A program made the position numbers and the translations under genes. Under the pieces are notes generated by a model. The model did no database searches and was not told the DNA's origin. It saw nothing but the letters and a program-made list of their open reading frames with translations. Below are positions 31,801 to 36,759 of a stretch of 36,759 bases of DNA, one piece after another. Source of the DNA: a virus; the IMG/VR virus record IMGVR_UViG_3300042387_001124, positions 1 through 36,759 of that record; one strand, 5' to 3'. Numbering within the stretch: position 1 is the stretch's first letter; every line of letters starts with the position of its first letter.

Positions 31801-34488
31801 TGTAGCTCTAATGATTCCGCCATTAGTAGCAAGATAACCTACATTAGCATAATAAGTAAAGACGGAAACTAATTCAGCGCGGCCGTTGTTAGTTACCCAA
31901 GCACCGTAACCGTCGGATATGAGCTGTGTAAAGTCGTTTGATGTTATAGATTTATTGCCGCCGTTGTGCAATGCTCCGTCAATTTTTTGTCCTACAGCAG
32001 CATACCCTTGTGTTGTAACTCTTTGTATATAAGGAGAGCGATTTATAATCCAACATTCTTCATGAGCTGGACCCCATCCTGGATCTAAACTAATATAAGA
32101 TGGTCCAACAGTATCTTGGTATCGCACAGGCTGTGCTGTAATAGTACCAACTAAGCCGGCTAAAGTCATATTCCTTACACCTGTAGCGTCTCTACAATAA
32201 AACATGTCTTCGCCCGATGACCCTAATACAGCGTTTTTGTAGTATCTAGCGGCCATCAACGATTTATAATTACTAGAATACTTCAGATCACTCATTATTG
32301 CTCTAATATATTCTCTTACATCACGTTTACAGGCATCACCATCAAACTGAAATGCTGGATAATTTATTCTTACAAATTCAACTGCTTCCTCTGCAAGGAA
32401 ATTTTTATTTGCATCTAAAATATAAGTTGCATTAATAAATCCTTCGTTTGTAGTTAAAGAATTACTTCCGTAAAATGCCGGAGGATCTCCATCTTCGTCA
32501 ATATATGAATCAAGATATTCTATAATTTGATCGAACAAAGTAAGAGCAGCAATACCAGCAGGACCTGTTCCAACAACATCTATAAAATCTGTATCAAATA
32601 TTTCTTCACCAGTTTCAATGATGTACTGTGGAGGAGTAAAGGATACTTGTACAGGTTTTTGTCCTACTAAAACTTGATCTAAAGTATTTGTGGTAGTTTT
32701 AGTAATAGGATTTCCTAAAATAACATTTTCAATAATTTCAATTAATCTACTTAGAGCTATTCTAGTATATACATAATCTCCTTGTAAAGCAGCTACAGGA
32801 CCAGCAGCCCTTACAAGTGTTGATCTTAATTCTGATCCAAGCACCACTGTGTTTTTTGGTATAACTATAGGTAATACTTCCTCGTATACGCCAACTCCTA
32901 CACTTATAGTACTATTTCCATTAAAATTATCATCTAGACGACTAGCAGCAAATCTTATAGTTCTCCAAGGTTTAAACGGACTAATGCCGCGTTCTGGATC
33001 TGTATCATCGTCTACACCATCTGTTCCTACATGGCGTAATCTGCTGACAACTCCCCATGTTTTATATTCTAATTTTTTTTCTAATGCGAGAATTACATCT
33101 ACTGGTGGAGGAGGATCTGGTTCGGTAACGAGTTCGGCTAGTCCAATATTTAAAAGTTGTCCTGGAGTTCCTATCTCAACATTAATAGGTTTTAATGCAT
33201 CATAGTTCCCGTAATCAAGCGGATCAAAGCCGTAGGTTAGTAGATCGCCCTCGATTTGTAAACCTGTATTAGGGCCTGCTTTTAATACTAATTCCCAATA
33301 AGTAGGGCCTGCCGGAGTGTTAGGTGCATTAGTTAATAAAGGAACATGTTCGACTAATGCTCTGTAAGTATTACCAATAAATCTTACAATATCTCCAGCA
33401 CCGTATGTTCTTAAGATTTCTCCAGGCTCTCCTGTAGGAGTAACTTCTAGCCAGTTACCTGCATAATTATATCCGGTGGTTAATAGTTCCCAATTTGAAG
33501 TATCCAAATAATCTAAACTACTACCATCTTCGGTTAAGGTAGTATCTATTAACGCCACATATAAACTTCCGCCGCGCCGTACTACATCACCTGCTTTATA
33601 CTCACTCGAAACGTTCCATGTTCCTGCAAAATTAATACCTTTATATAATATCTGCCAATATGCTGTATCACTTGGTGATAAATCATAAATTGATGCATTA
33701 GGTAGTTCATTAAAATTATTAGTAAGAGAATAATATAGATATCCTCCATACTTAACAATATTTCCTACACTGTAATAAGTTGCTGGATCCCAATCGCCTT
33801 GATATAGTTGTCCTGGAAGTTCGATGGCCCATTTTGTCTCGTCAAAAACGTGAGTGGAAGTATATGCAGTAGTACATCTTAAAAGAGTTGCTTTATATAA
33901 AACTAGATCATTTATTTTGTACTTTATATATCCTGTGAATTCGCCTCTGTATTCTACCCCTGAATAGTATACTTCCCAACTCGCAAGGTTCGCTTCTAGA
34001 CCAGCAGCATTATTACTAGAAGTATGTTTATTAATACAAAGATATACTGTGCCGCCATATCGTACAATGTCATTTAATTCATAATTTGTATTTTGAGTCC
34101 AATCTTGTCTAAACTTTGTAGAATCTACGTATGTTTCCCAGTTACCGTCAGCCGGATTGAAGTTCGCTCCGCTGGTATGATTTGTCACACAGATATAAAC
34201 ATTGCCGTTTAATTTAACAATATCGCCTATTTTATAGGCAGTGGTCGATTCCCAGTCTCCGGTCCATACATATCCTTCGGTCATTTTAACCCAATAAGGT
34301 GTTGGAACGTTATTAACTAAGTCTTGTTTTAAATATTCTGCGTAAAAGTTATTGGTAGAAGTATGAGCTACTATACAAACGTAACTAGACCCATTGTAAT
34401 GGACTATGTCATCTTTGATATATGCGGTAGTGCCGCTCCAGTTGCCTTTCCACTTATACTTAAATCTACTTAATCGAAATTCAGCCAT
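28804..34488 (-). CDS. Large modular tail fibre/adhesion protein (1894 residues)
   Basis: This is the shorter paralogue of the giant fibre protein, with the same plan. Residues 10-405 hold seven carbohydrate-binding-module-like repeats (for example YKIGDIVKLNGNVYICVTNH). A pectin-lyase-like region follows near 496 (PFKPWRTIRFAAS), with a GSELRST turn also seen in the sister. Only one copy of the C-x-RD repeat is present (near 720), against six in the sister. Next come the beta-helix-like block (DPGWGPA near 804, then DGALHNGGN), about six Asp-box units (1243-1440 region) and the GHDFLDIGTGNF (about 1703) and TSTDQLGNFRVG motifs. The two proteins both begin MAEF. The gene has a CATAAATA box 30 bases upstream. 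It is likely a proximal or accessory fibre that binds polysaccharide; no lyase catalytic set is evident. Confidence 0.83.
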   Translation of the reverse strand: MAEFRLSRFKYKWKGNWSGTTAYIKDDIVHYNGSSYVCIVAHTSTNNFYAEYLKQDLVNNVPTPYWVKMTEGYVWTGDWESTTAYKIGDIVKLNGNVYICVTNHTSGANFNPADGNWETYVDSTKFRQDWTQNTNYELNDIVRYGGTVYLCINKHTSSNNAAGLEANLASWEVYYSGVEYRGEFTGYIKYKINDLVLYKATLLRCTTAYTSTHVFDETKWAIELPGQLYQGDWDPATYYSVGNIVKYGGYLYYSLTNNFNELPNASIYDLSPSDTAYWQILYKGINFAGTWNVSSEYKAGDVVRRGGSLYVALIDTTLTEDGSSLDYLDTSNWELLTTGYNYAGNWLEVTPTGEPGEILRTYGAGDIVRFIGNTYRALVEHVPLLTNAPNTPAGPTYWELVLKAGPNTGLQIEGDLLTYGFDPLDYGNYDALKPINVEIGTPGQLLNIGLAELVTEPDPPPPVDVILALEKKLEYKTWGVVSRLRHVGTDGVDDDTDPERGISPFKPWRTIRFAASRLDDNFNGNSTISVGVGVYEEVLPIVIPKNTVVLGSELRSTLVRAAGPVAALQGDYVYTRIALSRLIEIIENVILGNPITKTTTNTLDQVLVGQKPVQVSFTPPQYIIETGEEIFDTDFIDVVGTGPAGIAALTLFDQIIEYLDSYIDEDGDPPAFYGSNSLTTNEGFINATYILDANKNFLAEEAVEFVRINYPAFQFDGDACKRDVREYIRAIMSDLKYSSNYKSLMAARYYKNAVLGSSGEDMFYCRDATGVRNMTLAGLVGTITAQPVRYQDTVGPSYISLDPGWGPAHEECWIINRSPYIQRVTTQGYAAVGQKIDGALHNGGNKSITSNDFTQLISDGYGAWVTNNGRAELVSVFTYYANVGYLATNGGIIRATNGNNSYGNFGSVADGRDNTETPISGTLNNRLNEATIAGNIVSPTGAILLLEFNNAGQSYTNAALTLIGSGAGANAIFEDFRDNAIFDVKPIDTEADDFSTLNQVINQTIGGAGYTETQGNAQPHSTPGGDDTGITIAVNDDGTEAQYLGMRIIVLSGPGAGQYGYITEYNTTSKEVLVSRESDDQPGWDHIIPGYPLTSFTTGTTYRIEPRVIFSDPGFESEEITVPVTDEWGAVIYGETSGQYFNIPTQFGTGEVETQDGLTPLVATFDVIKTGRTYSATLNESGAGYAVGDVISASGALLDGVTSENNLIITVTEVSDDSTNSIVDFTVSGVASSGVFVVFPQNSDQILYSYDAENWTASVLPSSGQWTNVAAGEGLLPVIAPTSSAVLFVAIKADAVTVNAAAYSYNGIDWTTTAMPSIESWSAVTYGDGKFVAVAQGTSNAAYSENGIDWDSSTIVSLDSSDHVWVDITYGAGQFVAIANSIDAVAYSDDGITWAGTDISISTTSNDWVGIAYGNGKFVAVASNGKTAYGFNPTFWFDGVQILDAQLNPVKIKSIKYAQGVFLAIGTTQAGSATEKIFKSENGVQWVEETLTSSLPWNNIGFGNPDLSPVTSSLGINTPIWVAVGGTTNRISKIRAGKRALGRCLIGGGRVSSIKIWDPGSAYTTTPTVTLISPSLSEPAVFTIRTSDGVLANPSWSNRGIGYLSNTLTATITGDGVADVVPVGKNISISRLERLPILGAQIEFVGDDTIYTIVTRTQLSEDFSGVTARFRISPELRVRDAFFHDQPVLIRERVSQIRLTGHDFLDIGTGNFEQTNYPEIYSTGLFTPDPENEIDYLNGGVVFYTSTDQLGNFRVGELFQVEQATGIVTLSADFFDLAGLSELRLGGIRIGGTGAIIREFSTDVLFSADSNSVVPTQRAIARYLSGRLTVGGSEIATSSFIAGTVSVGPQLITNTANLNIVIPVQANFTPTSIVAGTIIAQTFFYSSFRERSDF

Positions 34489-34518
34489 GTTTTTGTCTCA
34501 AATTAGTAATAATTACAA

Positions 34519-34526
34519 TATTTATG
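34519..34526 (-). promoter_or_regulatory. Candidate late-type promoter box (CATAAATA) for the 34488 gene
   Basis: On the minus strand CATAAATA lies 30 bases before the ATG at 34488 and overlaps the stop of the 34522-34875 gene. It fits the NATAAATA late-type form. A GAG-containing weak ribosome site follows. Confidence 0.5.
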
Positions 34527-34875
34527 CTCCGTTAGAATATGTGTATTTTTGATTTATCCGTACAACTAATTCTCCCTCTGCATTTACATAGTAATATAAA
34601 TCACGTGCTTCCCATTTATATTGAGGGTATTTTAAATTTTCTTTCAAGGGCTCATGATCTTCGTCAATTCCGTCAAAATAATTGGTTCCAAAAGTAAAAT
34701 CTTCGTAGTTTGAATCTACATCGCCTATGTTATTAATCGTAATAGGCTCACCTGATATTTGATTTACCCTAGCAAAATACAAGTTTCCTTCTGTGTCTCT
34801 ACGCAGTGCGTAAAAGAACTTAGGAATATCTCCCAAAACTTGTTCTTGTGTATTACCTAAAAAATAGTTGCTCAT
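34522..34875 (-). CDS. Small virion structural protein
   Basis: This 117-residue acidic protein is rich in Tyr, Asn and Asp. Segments are FYALRRDTEGNLYFARVNQI (21-40), YKWEARDLYYYVNAEGELVV (about 86-105) and an INQKYTY end. The R-x-LYYYVN-x-EGELVVR-NQ stretch is familiar from small structural proteins of T4-like marine phages, usually found next to fibre genes; I know of no defined function. An AAGGA ribosome site fixes the start at 34875. It lies between the other small structural gene and the large fibre gene, in the same direction, and the late-type box of the next gene overlaps its stop. Confidence 0.65.
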   Translation of the reverse strand: MSNYFLGNTQEQVLGDIPKFFYALRRDTEGNLYFARVNQISGEPITINNIGDVDSNYEDFTFGTNYFDGIDEDHEPLKENLKYPQYKWEARDLYYYVNAEGELVVRINQKYTYSNGA

Positions 34876-34885
34876 ATCATTTTCC

Positions 34886-35215
34886 TTATACTATTTCTGC
34901 ATAACTTATCACAGCATCAACACTGGATTCAGTATCTGCTACAATCCTTAGACCGCACTGTTCTGCTAAAATAAGTTTTTCTCCATTTGTAATCACTTTC
35001 ACACTACTATTAACAGGAATTTTAAGTCCTTTGACATAATATCCTACTACGCTAGATGAATCTATTACAAATATATCAATGTATACATCGTCTATGGTAG
35101 TATTTGCTAAATTGCATCCAATAATAGTAAACCTATTATTATCAACTGTTTGTAGCGCATCTACTGCGGTTGTTCCAATATTTGTAACTACTTTTGTTCT
35201 AAAAAATGTTGCCAT
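34886..35215 (-). CDS. Small beta-rich virion protein
   Basis: I chose the ATG at 35215, which gives MATFFRTKVVTNIG and lies just after the stop of the fibre gene at 35220, over an open extension to 35251. The product is 109 residues, nearly all beta-type: RFTIIGCNLAN, DVYIDIFVID, GYYVKGLKIPVNSSVKVI and AVISYAEIV. It has the same general form as the 20240-20563 product, with a strand-rich sandwich of alternating hydrophobic residues. Similar small proteins recur among fibre genes of marine T4-like phages. The ribosome site is weak (GGATAA). A structural role in the tail or fibre is inferred from style and position. Confidence 0.65.
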   Translation of the reverse strand: MATFFRTKVVTNIGTTAVDALQTVDNNRFTIIGCNLANTTIDDVYIDIFVIDSSSVVGYYVKGLKIPVNSSVKVITNGEKLILAEQCGLRIVADTESSVDAVISYAEIV

Positions 35216-35219
35216 GTTA

Positions 35220-36759
35220 TTATCCAAAAATGAGTGCAGAGGATACTGCAATATCTTGAGCTGTTGCAGCAGTAATACCCGATCCAGTTCCTGCTACAGT
35301 TCCCCAAGTTAAACCATTATATATTTCTACTAATTCTAATTCAGTATTAAATCTCATCATGCCTAATTGAGGGCTTCCAGGTCTTTCTGAGATTAATCCG
35401 GACGGAATAACTACTGCATTGGTTCCTACAATATGATAATATCCTGAACCTGTTGACCTAAATTCTGTTACTGCACCAGAATTAGTATTAGTTATAGTAT
35501 TAGTAGTAATTCTAAACCCATCAATTACTACTGCGCCAGTTCCATTAGGTCTTAATTCTAGATTAGCATTCGATGAAGATGTGCGAATAATATTGCCGTC
35601 GATCTCAATATTATCGATTGACAACTTATTTACATTAAATTCAGTTGAATTAAGAGTCGCTGCTAAAGAACCGCCAGCATAAAAATATAATGTGTTTTCG
35701 TTTGATCCTGGACTTAATTCAGGAATAATATAAGTATCCCTGTTTAAATCAGTAATACCTCCAAAAGGTATCCAATATGTTCCATTGTAACCTTCATAAG
35801 CATTGATAGTACTATTGAATCTGATCATACCCGACAATGGCGACACTGGTCGTTCTGCATCTGTTCCTACAGGAATTCTTAATGCTTGATCAGTGTTAAT
35901 TCTTACGATACCTGTACCGCTAGGAGTTATATCAATAGTTTGTCCTGGAACTATATTACTAATTGTACTTTGTTGAACATTAAAATTTTCAAAAATTACA
36001 CTACCTGTACCATTGGCTCTTAACTCTAAATTACTATTACTTTGTGTAGTTCTAATAACATTTCCAGATATTTGAATATCCCCGGTATTAAAAGTACTTG
36101 CTACAATTGGATTGTTTACAGTTAGATTTGTAGCACTTAGTGATCCTGTTACAGTAGTATTTTGTAATGATGTGGTTCCGTTAACTGTGAGATTATTATC
36201 AACTACCGCACTATCTTGTATATTAACTATACCAGTTCCATTGGCACGTAATTCTAAATTAGCATTTGAACTAGTAGTTCTAATGTAGTTGTCATTAATT
36301 TCTATACTGTCAATATTTGCAGAAGAACTTACTGTGATAGAACTGGCAACTAAATCTGTACTGTTTAAAGTACCCGTTATATTAGTGTTCTGTAACGAAG
36401 TAGTCCCGTTAACTGTGAGATTATTATCAACTACTGCGCTATCTTGTATATTAACTATACCGGTTCCATTGGCACGTAATTCCAAATTAGCGTTAGAACT
36501 AGTAGTTCTAATATAGTTATTATTAATTTCTATGCTGTCAATATTTGCAGAAGAACTTACTGTGATAGAACTGGCAACTAAATCTGTACTGTTTAAAGTT
36601 CCTGTTACTGTGGTATTTTGTAATGATGTAGATCCGCTTACTGTAAGATTATTATCAACTACTGCGCTATCTTGTATATTAACTATACCAGTTCCATTGG
36701 CACGTAATTCTAAATTAGCATTTGAAACTGTGGTTCTTATATAATTGTTGCTTATTTCT
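35220..36759 (-). CDS. Repeat-containing tail fibre protein, C-terminal part (start outside window)
   Basis: The frame stays open to the window edge at 36759, so the N-terminus is missing; the TTG at 36485 is only an internal Leu codon. About 513 residues are visible. The upstream part is built of 76-residue repeats, with the motifs NLELRANGTGIVNIQDS, VVDNNLTVNGTTSLQN and a SSANIDSIEINDNYIRTT-like strand. After the repeats come a TDAERPVSPLSGMIRFNST...GYNGTYW domain, another diverged repeat, a second SERPGSPQLGMMRFNTE...YNGLTWG domain and a final GSGITAATAQDIA segment. ERP-x-x-P-x-x-GM-x-RFNT modules are common in fibre and tail structural proteins of marine T4-like phages. The next two genes follow at short distance, so this is likely one late transcription unit. 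Confidence 0.8.
   Translation of the reverse strand, partial: EISNNYIRTTVSNANLELRANGTGIVNIQDSAVVDNNLTVSGSTSLQNTTVTGTLNSTDLVASSITVSSSANIDSIEINNNYIRTTSSNANLELRANGTGIVNIQDSAVVDNNLTVNGTTSLQNTNITGTLNSTDLVASSITVSSSANIDSIEINDNYIRTTSSNANLELRANGTGIVNIQDSAVVDNNLTVNGTTSLQNTTVTGSLSATNLTVNNPIVASTFNTGDIQISGNVIRTTQSNSNLELRANGTGSVIFENFNVQQSTISNIVPGQTIDITPSGTGIVRINTDQALRIPVGTDAERPVSPLSGMIRFNSTINAYEGYNGTYWIPFGGITDLNRDTYIIPELSPGSNENTLYFYAGGSLAATLNSTEFNVNKLSIDNIEIDGNIIRTSSSNANLELRPNGTGAVVIDGFRITTNTITNTNSGAVTEFRSTGSGYYHIVGTNAVVIPSGLISERPGSPQLGMMRFNTELELVEIYNGLTWGTVAGTGSGITAATAQDIAVSSALIFG
36145..36759 (-). repeat. 228-base tandem coding repeats
   Basis: Units begin near 36145, 36373 and 36601, exactly 228 bases apart; the third is cut by the window edge. 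The phase is in frame (76 codons), and the sequence around CAAGATAGCGCAGTAG on the minus strand is almost unchanged between copies. More diverged single units lie near 36010 and 35550. They encode the shaft repeats of the fibre protein and allow unit gain or loss by recombination. Confidence 0.85.

Noticed and set aside
35216-35251. Upstream start for the small structural protein
   Set aside because: It lies inside the fibre gene; ATG at 35215 follows the stop of that gene and gives a typical N-terminus.
36145-36759. Possible CRISPR-like repeats
   Set aside because: The period of 228 bases, the in-frame coding and the lack of unique spacers show protein-coding repeats.
1-36759. tRNA genes, integrase or insertion sequences
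   Set aside because: Nearly all the window is coding, and no cloverleaf, recombinase motif or terminal inverted repeat was recognised by eye.

Overview
This window looks like part of the genome of a marine T4-like myovirus. The support is an AT-rich sequence with tightly packed, overlapping genes, very large modular tail-fibre-type proteins, a fibre ending in an endosialidase-type (S74) chaperone, small 2-oxoglutarate oxygenase genes among the fibre genes, and upstream boxes of the T4-late type (AATAAATA or CATAAATA). No host gene, tRNA or integration gene was seen, so the host is open; a marine bacterium is the most plausible reading.

Layout. (1) 1-1409, plus strand: the 3' part of a probable virion structural gene, overlapped by a Nudix hydrolase gene. 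(2) 2986-1414, minus strand: a short DegT-type aminotransferase followed by an amidinotransferase. (3) 3045-3897, plus strand: a small helical protein and a 2OG-Fe(II) oxygenase, divergent from block 2 across a 58-base gap carrying two opposed late-type boxes. (4) 17030-3894, minus strand: a run of 16 genes almost all joined by overlaps. In transcription order it encodes an unknown protein, two related beta-rich proteins, three tandem paralogous radical SAM proteins plus a fourth more distant one, two paralogous glycosyltransferase-like proteins, a fifth radical SAM protein of another architecture, an Asp/Asn-hydroxylase-like oxygenase, a second aminotransferase, a second amidinotransferase, a second hydroxylase-like oxygenase, an SGNH hydrolase and a conserved protein of unknown function. 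(5) 36759-17040, minus strand: adhesion genes. These are a repeat-rich fibre protein (start outside the window), two small structural proteins, two giant paralogous fibre proteins (1894 and 2729 residues), a small structural protein, an S74 fibre, two 2OG oxygenases and a glycine-rich distal adhesin.

How the genes may work together. Block 5 builds host-recognition structures. Blocks 2 and 4 form an enzyme-dense accessory module with two aminotransferase-amidinotransferase pairs, a logic known from guanidinylated aminocyclitol or amino-sugar synthesis: a keto group becomes an amine, which becomes a guanidine. The radical SAM proteins have a C-terminal cysteine layout like twitch/SPASM enzymes such as BtrN of butirosin synthesis. 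Together with glycosyltransferase-like and SGNH proteins, this suggests that the phage makes a decorated small molecule or glycan, or modifies its own fibres. That pathway is inference; the enzyme families are read from motifs. It is the main candidate here for an undescribed system.
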